This document shows positions 50,148-59,588 of a stretch of 64,000 bases of DNA, one piece after another; the first letter of the stretch is position 1; every line of letters starts with the position of its first letter. This stretch comes from Propionibacteriaceae bacterium (lineage in GTDB: Bacteria > Actinomycetota > Actinomycetes > Propionibacteriales > Propionibacteriaceae), in assembly GCA_031261455.1 (NCBI GenBank), contig JAISJP010000007.1, forward strand, positions 1 to 64,000, read 5' to 3'. The notes under the pieces were generated by a model. It searched no databases. It was given only the letters and a program-made list of their open reading frames with translations, and was not told the DNA's origin. The position numbers were made by a program, and so were the translations under genes.

Positions 50148-52009
50148 GCAGAGCAATCTCCGCTGCGGGTATCTTACGCATCTTCAATGACGCGGGCATT
50201 CTGGACGCTTCCGACATTCACCCCGCAGCGATCGCGGCCCGTCTTGGCAAGGAAACCGACGAGAGGGTCATCTTGGCCTGCGCCTTGGCGCTGCGAACCC
50301 TGCGGTCCGGCTCGGTATGTCTGGACATCCACGAGGCTGAGCGAGCCCGTTGGGGTGATGGGAGCGACGCAGAGCAACAGCTTCCGTGGCCGGAACCGAA
50401 ACTCTGGCACCAACTGCTGCGTGACTCGACGCTGACCTGCGACGCCAGCAATACCAGCAGCAGCGGCATCCCGTTTGTACTGGACGAGGGACTGCTCTAC
50501 ACCCAAAAAGCGTGGCAACAACAAGAGAGCGTCCGCAACGCTCTGCTCGCACGCCACGCCGCCTCTCCCCCACTCGTTGATGAAGCTGCCCTGCAAAGCA
50601 TGCAAGATACCGGTTTTGACGGTATCTGCGTGCAGCCCCGACAGTCAGCCGCGATTGAAAACGCCGTTCGCGGACTAACATCGGTCATTGCTGGTGGGCC
50701 GGGAACTGGCAAGACCACGGTCATCGGGGCCATTCTGCGTGCCCTCGCCTCTCAGCCGGAGGTAAGCCGAGTGGCGTTGGCAGCCCCAACTGGCAGGGCT
50801 GCCGCGCGCATGGCTGAGTTGCTGCGCGACGACAGCCATGGGTTGGACATCTCTGTTGCGACTCTCCACAAGCTGCTGGGATCGCGCGGCCCAAACCGCG
50901 GATTCGCTCACTCCGCGCATAATCCTCTGCCATACTCGTGCATCATCGTTGACGAGATGTCGATGGTCTCGCTCGATATGATGGCTGCCCTGTTGGAGGC
51001 GCTTAGCCCAAGCACCCGGCTGGTCTTGGTAGGCGATCCAGATCAGCTGGCAAGCGTCGAGGCAGGTTCGGTGCTCGCCGACATCGTTGCCGCAGACCTG
51101 GCGCTCTCGCCCACGCAGCCCACACCTATGGTCACCAGACTTGACCGAAGCTTCCGCTTCGACGGTCAGTTGGCTGACTTGGCCGACGCGGTACGTCTTG
51201 GCGACGCAGACCGCGCGCTCGACTTGCTCACGTCTGCTGGCGCGCCAGCTTCCACCGACGACGATGGTTGCGCCACTCTCGCCAGCCGTTCCCCGTCCTC
51301 CTGGGTGCGCTCGCAGGATTGGCAGCATGAACATAGGGCGGCCGCAGTATTAGTCGCTTGTGACCCGGCACACGCGACAGAAACTGAGCTAGAACGCGTC
51401 TTTTGTGCCGTCACACAGCAAGCAAGAAACCTGCGACGTCTGGCGGTTGCTGCTGACGCGGCGGGGGCACTCACCGAACTCAGCACACATCGTCTGCTGT
51501 GCGCCCATCGAGACGGGCCATATGGGGTTTCCACATGGCAACGACGCGTTGAGGGGCATCTCCGCGCTCACATTCCGGAATACGGCAAGGGTGAGTGGTA
51601 CCCCGGTCGACCCCTCTTGATGACGAACAACCAACCGGCGCTGGAGTTGAGCAACGGCGATCAGGGAGTGGTTGCCCTTATTGATGGCTCGCCGCAGGCT
51701 TGTTTTGCCGCTCCAGACGGTTATCGGAGCATACCCCCGTCGCTGTTAAGCCACGTGCCTAGTGCTCACGCCATCACGATTCACAAGTCTCAGGGAAGTC
51801 AATCGCGAGCAATCAGCGTCATATTGCCGGATGAGTCGGTGTTGCTGACACGCGAACTGCTTTACACCGCCATCACTCGCGCTCAAGAGCGCCTCACGAT
51901 AGTTGGCACCAAGGATGCTCTGCGCCGAGCAATTGAGACTCCCGCGCTGCGAGCCAGCGGTCTAGGGGCGCGACTCAAGAGCGCTAGCACTGCGCAGACG
52001 CTCGACTAA
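50144..52009 (+). CDS. recD: Exodeoxyribonuclease V subunit alpha (RecD)
   Basis: VIAGGPGTGKTTVIGAILRAL, VDEMSMVSLDMMAALLEAL, AITIHKSQGSQ, LYTAITRAQERLTIVG. Confidence 0.95.
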   Translation: MSRAISAAGILRIFNDAGILDASDIHPAAIAARLGKETDERVILACALALRTLRSGSVCLDIHEAERARWGDGSDAEQQLPWPEPKLWHQLLRDSTLTCDASNTSSSGIPFVLDEGLLYTQKAWQQQESVRNALLARHAASPPLVDEAALQSMQDTGFDGICVQPRQSAAIENAVRGLTSVIAGGPGTGKTTVIGAILRALASQPEVSRVALAAPTGRAAARMAELLRDDSHGLDISVATLHKLLGSRGPNRGFAHSAHNPLPYSCIIVDEMSMVSLDMMAALLEALSPSTRLVLVGDPDQLASVEAGSVLADIVAADLALSPTQPTPMVTRLDRSFRFDGQLADLADAVRLGDADRALDLLTSAGAPASTDDDGCATLASRSPSSWVRSQDWQHEHRAAAVLVACDPAHATETELERVFCAVTQQARNLRRLAVAADAAGALTELSTHRLLCAHRDGPYGVSTWQRRVEGHLRAHIPEYGKGEWYPGRPLLMTNNQPALELSNGDQGVVALIDGSPQACFAAPDGYRSIPPSLLSHVPSAHAITIHKSQGSQSRAISVILPDESVLLTRELLYTAITRAQERLTIVGTKDALRRAIETPALRASGLGARLKSASTAQTLD

Positions 52010-55000
52010 CGCAGCCACTCCCTCTTCTGTGAGCAGGTCATGCGGGCGAATCAGTTGGCCCGTTGGCACCACATAGAATGCGGCATCAACGGCCTCTGGG
52101 TCGCAGCCAACCGCCTGCGCCCACGCCAGGCGATAGATGGCCAACTGGTTGGCGTCGAGTTTGTCGGCCGTACCCGTTTTCCAGTCGATGATCTGGAACT
52201 CATATGGCCCCGAGTCGCATCTGTATACGATATCCAATCTGCCGCGCACCTGTTGTCCCGACACATTCATGACGAACGGGGCCTCAATCGCGTAGGGCAC
52301 TCGCGACGCAAAGGGGCCTGCCTCAAAGGTGCGGCACAAGGCGTCTAGCGCCTCCTCGCTAGCATCACTAGTGATACTAGCGAAGTCGTCTCCCATTCCA
52401 AGGCCGCTGGGCTCATCGTCGCCGAGTCCGGCATCCCACAGTTCTGACCTTTCCAACTCAACATCACTCAACTCAACATCGGCATCAAGCTCGTCCCGCT
52501 CGGATTCAACCACAGACCCAGACGTGCTCAGCCCGAAACGGCGCTCGACCCACTGGTGAAACCGCGTTCCGAGCGCTGCCGAGCCGGAAAGACCACGGGG
52601 CATCGGCCGCACCAGACCTTTTCGGAATGCGTCCGCATCCCTGTCCGCAGCCAGTAGCGCAGATGCACTGAGCGACACTGGGACCGCCACGTTGCTGGCT
52701 GCACCTCGACGCGCCTGTTCTTCGTCCAGTAGGCGTTGCGTGTCGGCCTCCCACTGTGCGACTTGAGCCAACTCGGCGACGTTCAGTTCATCGCCGGTGC
52801 CCGCTGACAACCCATCCCGCGCCGCGGCGGCGCTCGCTGTCAACAGCGCAACGCGTTCCGAATCCAACTCCTGCGGCCAAGTAACGGCAACTGGAGCAAC
52901 GACCAGCGGATTATCAACACCAACTTGCTCATCACTGATCAAGACGGCTTCCTCACCCCAAGTCTTGAGTTGCTCACAGCCCGCCTCAAAGAGACGCGAT
53001 GGCTCTTTGGGATGCTTCCATGAGCCACGCCAGTGCGACGCACTCATCAACAGTGTTTCTTTGGCCCGAGACACTGCTACATATCCCAATCTGTCCTCGC
53101 TGAAGGCCTGCTGGTCCTTAAGCTCTGCCTCGTATGTCTTCAAGTCTTTGGCGCTCAGAGTGCCCAACTGCGGCACGCGTGAGGCATCGCCACGCAGCAC
53201 GGCAGGCAGCACCGAGCCATCGGAAGTCCACTTCTGCGACACCCGGTCATTGGGGAAGACGGTCTGCGTCAGCGCGATGACGGCAACGTGTTTCCATTCC
53301 AGACCTTTGGCCTTGTGGACGCTGAGCAGTTTCACGGAGTCTGCTGCACTTGGCGTTGCCTGCTCCAGTTCACCGGCGTTGGCTGCTTCTGCGTCGAGCC
53401 ACGCCAGCAGGGCGCGCAGCGACACCTGTCCTGTTCCAGACACGAAGTCTGACACCAGTTGCATGAACCGTTGCAATTGTGCTGCGCTATTCTTGCCTGT
53501 CACGCCAGTCGCGCTGGCCGCACCATTTGCGCCCTGCCCGTTGCGAATCGCTAGTTCGTGCAGCACTCCGGTTGCATCTATTACGCGGTGCAACAGTGTG
53601 GGCACTGGCTCGTGGACATGAGCGCGGAACTGCGCCAGCTCTGCAGCGAACCGACTCATCCGCTCCGCGCCCTCCGCCGACACGTGCACCCGGCCAAGAT
53701 CGTCAATAGCTTCCAGCAGCACCGGCAAGGGCTGCTCGCCGGGACCATCGGGTCTGTCGCTTCCGTCCCCGTCTTCACCGCCCGCCAGAGCATCGGCAGC
53801 CGCACGTCGCGCCAGGGTCACGGCCCGGCGTCCCAACGCCGCTAGGTCTGCCGGTCCGATGCACCAGCGCGGGCCGGACAACAACTGCACCACAGCCGGG
53901 TTGTACTCCACGTCAACCAGCAGGCGCAGTATCGCTACCACGTCGGCCACTTCCGGCACACTCAGTAGTCCACCTAGCCCCACGATCTCCGCAGGAATCC
54001 CCGCCTCAGTGAGCGCTCGATACGCCAACGCCACATCGGCGTTCTTTCGCGCCAAGACGGCAATATCGGACCACAACGGCTGATCTGATCGTTGGTGACG
54101 CTCCAGAACCCAGTCAACCAGCGTGTCCAACTCCCCCATCTGGTCCACACACGCCCGAGCCTCGACGACTCCCGCCCCACGCCCAGGATCTGGAACTAGG
54201 GACAAGGGAGGCGCTCCAAACGGGTCGTGCACCAGGCGTCCTGAAACAGCGTTTGCCACAGCCAAGATGCGTGCGCCTGAGCGACGGTTGATGCTCAACT
54301 CGTACTGGGTGGCCGGCGTCCCATCGACGCGGGGGAAGGACGACACGAAGTCCCGCATGTTGGCCGCCGCCGCTCCGCGCCACTCGTAGATCGCTTGCGC
54401 TTCGTCACCGACTGCGGTGACAGGATGGCCCAATCCTGTGGACACCGCCGGTCCGGAGAACAGCGCCCGCAGCAGGCTAACCTGAGCCGCAGAAGTGTCT
54501 TGATACTCGTCGAGCAACACCACGGGGAACTCCCGCCGCAGCACCTCGCCGATGGAACGGTGAGACTGGACTAGGCCAACCGCAGCTGCCATCTGATCAG
54601 CAAACTCCACGAGACCCATCTCAACCTTGAGTTGACGATACTCTCGCACCAACTGGAGCAGTTCGAGACGTTGCCCGGCCGCAGTGGCGACCTTGCGAAG
54701 GTCAGCGTTGGGTTTGGACAGTGCGGCCACTTCAGCGATCAATCGCTGACAGTGCACTGTCACCATCTCCGGTTTCACTAGGTGGGACGCCAACTGAGCA
54801 TCCAAGTTGAGCAGACGCTCGATGAGCGTGGACTCGGTGTATGTGCCCAGCGCTTCGAGTTGTCCGTCCCAGCAGCGCAAGGCCTGCTCTGCGATGACGT
54901 AACGCTGCGCCCCATTCATCATCCGCACTCGCGTTTCGACGCCGGCGAACAGCCCAAACCGCCGCACCAATGCGGCGGCGAACGCATCGTAGGTGGAGAC

Positions 55001-55279
55001 GCTGGGCATCTCTTCTGTTGCGACATCGAGGGCGTTCAAAGCTGCTGCGACACGCTGGGACAACTCCCCCGCTGCCTTGCGCGTGAACGTGAGCCCAAGC
55101 ACCTGCTCAGGCCTAACCTGCCTAGTCAACACAAGATAGCACACTCGCGCTGCCATGACAGTTGTCTTGCCGGTTCCGGCACCGGCGATGATGACACCCG
55201 GTTCCAGTGGTGCCGTGATTGCTGCCGCTTGTTCATCTGAGAATGGCACGGCGAGGGCGCTCTGTAAGCTCTCAAACAT
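51962..55279 (-). CDS. adnB: AdnB-like helicase-nuclease subunit (alternative start at 55369)
   Basis: IIAGAGTGKTTVMAARV, LDEYQDTSAAQVSLL, SVHKAKGLEWKHVAVIALTQ, RGRLDIVYR...QIIDWKTG nuclease motif. Confidence 0.88.
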   Translation of the reverse strand: MFESLQSALAVPFSDEQAAAITAPLEPGVIIAGAGTGKTTVMAARVCYLVLTRQVRPEQVLGLTFTRKAAGELSQRVAAALNALDVATEEMPSVSTYDAFAAALVRRFGLFAGVETRVRMMNGAQRYVIAEQALRCWDGQLEALGTYTESTLIERLLNLDAQLASHLVKPEMVTVHCQRLIAEVAALSKPNADLRKVATAAGQRLELLQLVREYRQLKVEMGLVEFADQMAAAVGLVQSHRSIGEVLRREFPVVLLDEYQDTSAAQVSLLRALFSGPAVSTGLGHPVTAVGDEAQAIYEWRGAAAANMRDFVSSFPRVDGTPATQYELSINRRSGARILAVANAVSGRLVHDPFGAPPLSLVPDPGRGAGVVEARACVDQMGELDTLVDWVLERHQRSDQPLWSDIAVLARKNADVALAYRALTEAGIPAEIVGLGGLLSVPEVADVVAILRLLVDVEYNPAVVQLLSGPRWCIGPADLAALGRRAVTLARRAAADALAGGEDGDGSDRPDGPGEQPLPVLLEAIDDLGRVHVSAEGAERMSRFAAELAQFRAHVHEPVPTLLHRVIDATGVLHELAIRNGQGANGAASATGVTGKNSAAQLQRFMQLVSDFVSGTGQVSLRALLAWLDAEAANAGELEQATPSAADSVKLLSVHKAKGLEWKHVAVIALTQTVFPNDRVSQKWTSDGSVLPAVLRGDASRVPQLGTLSAKDLKTYEAELKDQQAFSEDRLGYVAVSRAKETLLMSASHWRGSWKHPKEPSRLFEAGCEQLKTWGEEAVLISDEQVGVDNPLVVAPVAVTWPQELDSERVALLTASAAAARDGLSAGTGDELNVAELAQVAQWEADTQRLLDEEQARRGAASNVAVPVSLSASALLAADRDADAFRKGLVRPMPRGLSGSAALGTRFHQWVERRFGLSTSGSVVESERDELDADVELSDVELERSELWDAGLGDDEPSGLGMGDDFASITSDASEEALDALCRTFEAGPFASRVPYAIEAPFVMNVSGQQVRGRLDIVYRCDSGPYEFQIIDWKTGTADKLDANQLAIYRLAWAQAVGCDPEAVDAAFYVVPTGQLIRPHDLLTEEGVAALVERLRSASALESRP

Positions 55280-55293
55280 CAGGCGCTCGCCGG

Positions 55294-55329
55294 ATGGATC
55301 CTGCGGGTGCGCGCGCTCACAGGATCCAT
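55294..55329. repeat. Dispersed repeat copy 4: perfect 10-bp arms ATGGATCCTG...CAGGATCCAT
   Basis: Lies between the adnA stop and the likely adnB start. Confidence 0.75.
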
Positions 55330-55352
55330 GTCCGTTCCTCATTCCAGATACG

Positions 55353-58313
55353 TCACTCACCAGTCTCACCCCAATCCCCAGCTAGGGCGGGACAACTGCT
55401 GCGGAAGAAGCATCGCGAGCAGGTAGCACCTGCTATGGCGTCAAATGAGCCAGAGCGGACGATGTCAGCAGCGCGCGCCAACCGCGAGTGAAACTCGCTG
55501 GGATATCCCTCGAACTCCTCGACCCCTGCGACAACCGGCGGTGCGGCAGTCACCCGGCATCCCACGTCCGTCTTGACGGTTACGCGCGCGTCAATGGCAG
55601 GCCATACCAGCTCTGACGGCCCCGCAGCCGACGGAAACTGCTCGCCGAGGGCTCCAGACACGGCGGCCAACTCGTAACACCCAAGCTGATCCAGATACTC
55701 GTCTGCTTTTCCAGCTTTGCCAGTCTTGAAGTCGATGACGATGACACGGCCAGCATGATCCCGCTCAAGTCGGTCAACCACCCCGCGAATGATCACGGGC
55801 TTGACGGCCAGCGTGAGCCGAAGCTCAAATCTGGTCTCGGCAGCGAGCAGTTCTCGGCTCAGCCGACCGTCTGCCCAGGTGCGGTAGCGGCCAAATGTCA
55901 CCAGAGTCTGTTCCAACCCGGCGAGTGCCGTTGCGGGAGAGCGCCAGCCGAGGCCCTGCCAACGCTCCTCAAGAAAGGTCCGGGCACTCGCGACGCTCAC
56001 TCCAGCACCTCCAGCGAGCGTTGCTTGTGCGTCCAACTCGAATAGGCGGTGCAGCAAAGTGCCGACCTGCGTCTTGACGCCACCGCGCGTTGCTCCCCGA
56101 GCTTGCGTCTCAAGGAACCACTGCCGAGGGCACGCCAACAAGGCACCTACTTGGCTGCCGCTGAGCACAACAGGCTCATCGTCAGCGACGAGTTGCACCA
56201 AGCTGGGGCCACTCCAGCCGCCAACGCCCCACCATGTGTCCGGGTTGGCGAGTGGAGCCAACGGTTGTCCGGCCGCGTCTCTGGCAGCGGCAATTGCACG
56301 CAGTTTTTGCGTGGCGTGTTCGCGTAGCACCGGCGATGCAGCCGCGTCGAGCGTGCAGGTACGTAGGCTAGCTACCAGCTCGGACAAGGTACGGGGTCTT
56401 CCAGATGCTGACGAGTCTCTTGAAAGAGCGTCCCCCGAGACCACCGGAATACCTGCAGCAGCGACAAAGCGTGACGGCAGACACCCCTCTTCGTCTGGAG
56501 CAGGAGACGCTGTCAGCACCAAGTACTGCGTCGCCCTGCTGGTCGCGAGTGTGAAAGCGTGACGCTCTGCCTCAACTTTGTCCCGCCGCAACGCTGCAGT
56601 GTCACGGGCGCCGTATAACGCCAAGTCAAGGTCGAACAGTGGTTGTTGCACGACGGTTGCGGGCCAACTGCCCTCCTTGACCCCCGTGACCACCACTAGC
56701 GGCCACTGCGCACCCTTGGATGCGTAGAAGTCCAACACCCGAACCGCGTCACGGTCGATCTCTTCGCGAGTGTGGTCGGCGGGCAGTACCTGCTCATCCA
56801 GCAGTTCTATGAAGTTGGCGACACCGGAGCGCCCACACCAATCGAGATGCTTTGCCGCCAAGTCGAACACAGCAATCGCCGCGTCGAGGCTCTCGTTTGC
56901 CTGTTGTGCGCCGATGCTCGGCCCGAGCGCCTCTTCACGCAGACGTTCGGGCCACGGACTGGCACTCCACAACTTCCACAACACCGTCTCCACGCTGATA
57001 TCTGACTCCAGCGGTTCCAGAGACTTTGCCAAAGTTTGCCAATGCGCGCGCAGTTTGCCCAACGCCGGGAGTTCTTTGCCCCGCAGCAGTCGCAACGAGT
57101 CGATGCCGCCAAGTGGGGACGTTGCCAACTCCCGCACGCGCGACTCCACATCAACCTGCACAACGTCGCTGGAAAGACAAAGCAGCAGTGACAACACGGA
57201 GCGCAACACTGCCACCAGCGGTTCTTGGGACAGAGGCAGACTGCCGCCCTCAGCCAGCGTGGGGACACCCGCCGCTCCCAAATCGCGAGCCAGCGAAGCG
57301 ACGCCAGTTCCGTGGGTGATGACGGCCATGTCACGCCATTGCAGACCTCGTTCGCGAGCAGCGAACAGGTGATGGGCTATGGCTGTTAGCTCCGCCTCTG
57401 GGGCGTCAAAGATTTCGCAGGTACGCGAGACTGGCTGCCGAAACTCGGCATCAAGATGCTGCCAGACCACCGGCACGTCCAGCGCAGCAAAGGCGTTCTC
57501 GGCGCGTCTGGCAAAGCCCTGCCCTCCACCTCGAAACCCGTAGACGCTGGTACTCTCATCAGCGTATACCGTGACCGGCACACCCAGCGCGGCCAACTGA
57601 GCAAGCAACGCTAGTTGAGCGTCGTCCAATTCGGCAGCCTCATCAACCAAGATTGCCTGTACCGTTTCATTTATTCGAGATGCAGCCGGGCCAAGGCGCA
57701 GCAACAGTCGTGCCTGGTGAACCAGTTCGGTATAGTCAATGACGTGTTTGGCTCGCGTTGCCGACAGATACTCCTCAAAGAAGTCGGCCAGCGTGCTCCA
57801 GTAAGACTTCGACGAGTTTGACGATTGCAAGCGCAGATCAGCTGGCGCAAGACCCAAGCGCCTAGCAGCCATCAGCGCGTCCTGGACCTGAAGCGCAAAC
57901 TCATCGGTGCTGGCGGCCAGCCCAAACTCCTCCGGCCACCTGTCCTCACCAAAGCGACGCAACAACTCCCGAACGCGGAACTGATGCTGGGGCGCACTGA
58001 GCACAACGGGAGGCTCGTCGTACCCAGCCAAAGCAGCAAACTCGGCCATGACCCCGGCAGCCCAACCAAACAACGTGGTTATGCGGGGCCGCAGATGTGC
58101 GCCGGGCAACCCTGCCAAAATCAACCGCCGCAGGGCGCGCGCCTGCACACGAGACCCCGTGAGCACCAAGACGTCGCTTAACGGGCACCCCGAAGCCACC
58201 AGTTGGCTCACCTGTCCAACCAGCGCGGTCGTCTTCCCCGACCCAGGGCCACCCCTCACGATGGTTACGGCAACGTCGCTCACAAGAACAACTCCATCAC
58301 ACCCCACCGACAC
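55353..58313 (-). CDS. adnA: AdnA-like helicase-nuclease subunit with Fe-S nuclease module (likely start nearer 58283)
   Basis: VRGGPGSGKTTALVGQV, LACPRQWFLETQ, GVVDRLERDHAGRVIVIDFKTGKAGK, GATCSRCFFRSSCPALAG. Confidence 0.87.
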   Translation of the reverse strand: MSVGCDGVVLVSDVAVTIVRGGPGSGKTTALVGQVSQLVASGCPLSDVLVLTGSRVQARALRRLILAGLPGAHLRPRITTLFGWAAGVMAEFAALAGYDEPPVVLSAPQHQFRVRELLRRFGEDRWPEEFGLAASTDEFALQVQDALMAARRLGLAPADLRLQSSNSSKSYWSTLADFFEEYLSATRAKHVIDYTELVHQARLLLRLGPAASRINETVQAILVDEAAELDDAQLALLAQLAALGVPVTVYADESTSVYGFRGGGQGFARRAENAFAALDVPVVWQHLDAEFRQPVSRTCEIFDAPEAELTAIAHHLFAARERGLQWRDMAVITHGTGVASLARDLGAAGVPTLAEGGSLPLSQEPLVAVLRSVLSLLLCLSSDVVQVDVESRVRELATSPLGGIDSLRLLRGKELPALGKLRAHWQTLAKSLEPLESDISVETVLWKLWSASPWPERLREEALGPSIGAQQANESLDAAIAVFDLAAKHLDWCGRSGVANFIELLDEQVLPADHTREEIDRDAVRVLDFYASKGAQWPLVVVTGVKEGSWPATVVQQPLFDLDLALYGARDTAALRRDKVEAERHAFTLATSRATQYLVLTASPAPDEEGCLPSRFVAAAGIPVVSGDALSRDSSASGRPRTLSELVASLRTCTLDAAASPVLREHATQKLRAIAAARDAAGQPLAPLANPDTWWGVGGWSGPSLVQLVADDEPVVLSGSQVGALLACPRQWFLETQARGATRGGVKTQVGTLLHRLFELDAQATLAGGAGVSVASARTFLEERWQGLGWRSPATALAGLEQTLVTFGRYRTWADGRLSRELLAAETRFELRLTLAVKPVIIRGVVDRLERDHAGRVIVIDFKTGKAGKADEYLDQLGCYELAAVSGALGEQFPSAAGPSELVWPAIDARVTVKTDVGCRVTAAPPVVAGVEEFEGYPSEFHSRLARAADIVRSGSFDAIAGATCSRCFFRSSCPALAGDWGETGE

Positions 58314-58375
58314 TTTTTGCTTTCCTGGCCAACAAATCGACTCAAACCGCGGGCCGACCCCCTATCCTTATATAT

Positions 58376-59239
58376 ATGTCCGAGTCCGATTCGCGCGTCC
58401 ACAACGCCACACAGGTGGTTGGCGACCGCGATTCGTTTGTGCTGCGTCCCACACCGTGGGCGGGCGGTGCGTCCGACCTAGGGTTGCGTCACGTCATCAA
58501 TCAGGACGCTCTCGCCATCGCTGCCGGTGGAGATCAACTGGGTGAGAACACCGCTGTTGTCACGCTGAGCGACGGTGTCTCCACCTCAGAGTATTCCGAG
58601 TTCGCGGCCAAGGTGGCGGCAGATTCAGCCTGCCAGACGCTTGCTGCAGCCCTAGACACGGTTGACCGACGCCCCGAAAACCTCGCCGTCGCCATGGTGG
58701 ACGCGTTCATCACCGCCAACGCTGAAGTGGTGATGCAGGCCGGTCCAAACCCCGGCATCTCGTGGGCGTGTACGCTGATCTGCGTTGCCGTAACCCCTGA
58801 CCAAGTGCTGGTTGGCAACGCGGGAGACTCACGCTGCTACTGGATTGACGACGACGGCAACGCATTGTTGCTAAGTGCGGACGATTCAGTGGCCGCTGCT
58901 CGCATGCGTGCAGGAATGTCTCGCGAAGAGGCTGAGAGCGGCGCGGATGCTCACGCGATCACCAAGTGGCTAGGCCCCGGCGCGCTGGACATTATGCCGT
59001 CTATCCAGACGTTCGACTTGGTGCGCCCCGGTTGGATCTTGGCGTGCTCGGATGGCCTGTGGAACTACGCGTCGTCCCCACGTGAGATGGCCGAACTGCT
59101 GCACGGATTCGTCTCAAAGCGTTCCGACGCGGGCCTGAGCGAGGCAGCCATGGTTTCGTCAAAGCTGGTGGAGTGGGCCAAAAGCAACGGTGGCCGCGAC
59201 AACATCTCGGTTGGTCTTGTGCGCGTCCCCATGGAGTAG
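58376..59239 (+). CDS. PP2C-family serine/threonine phosphatase
   Basis: VITLSDGVSTSEYSEFAAKVAADSA, GNAGDSRCYWIDDDG, LACSDGLWNYA, GRDNISVGLV. Confidence 0.9.
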   Translation: MSESDSRVHNATQVVGDRDSFVLRPTPWAGGASDLGLRHVINQDALAIAAGGDQLGENTAVVTLSDGVSTSEYSEFAAKVAADSACQTLAAALDTVDRRPENLAVAMVDAFITANAEVVMQAGPNPGISWACTLICVAVTPDQVLVGNAGDSRCYWIDDDGNALLLSADDSVAAARMRAGMSREEAESGADAHAITKWLGPGALDIMPSIQTFDLVRPGWILACSDGLWNYASSPREMAELLHGFVSKRSDAGLSEAAMVSSKLVEWAKSNGGRDNISVGLVRVPME

Positions 59240-59321
59240 CGCGTTCAGCTCTGCGGCACCCTGCGGCGCGTTGCATCGAACAAACGGGCATGTAAACCGC
59301 ATATCGGGTAGGCTGAATAGT

Positions 59322-59567
59322 GTGGAGATAAAAATCGGCATCGTCGATGTGGCCCGTGAACTCGGTATTGACGCGCAGGTGACAAGCGCAGACGTAGTTG
59401 TATCGTCGCTACAAGCGGCGCTGGAGCAACCCAACGGCGTGCTTGAACTGACCGACGACAAGGGCCGACGCCTAGCCATCCCTGCGAACCGCATCGCCTA
59501 CCTAGACTTTGGCGTCGAACACGCCCGTCAGGTGGGCTTCGGTGGATTCACCGAACAAGACAAATAG
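59322..59567 (+). CDS. DUF3107 family protein (GTG start)
   Basis: VEIKIGIVDVARELGIDAQVTSADVVVSSLQAALEQPNGVLELTDDKGRRLAIPANRIAYLDFG; start corrected from the track. Confidence 0.85.
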   Translation: MEIKIGIVDVARELGIDAQVTSADVVVSSLQAALEQPNGVLELTDDKGRRLAIPANRIAYLDFGVEHARQVGFGGFTEQDK

Positions 59568-59588
59568 ACACGAGACACGACAGCGTTA

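Noticed and set aside
41638-58313. Helicase-nuclease cluster as a novel anti-phage defence island
   Set aside because: Genes match RecBCD, AdnAB and UvrD2 with intact repair motifs; no defence-specific partners (no REase, CARF, TIR, reverse transcriptase or methylase).
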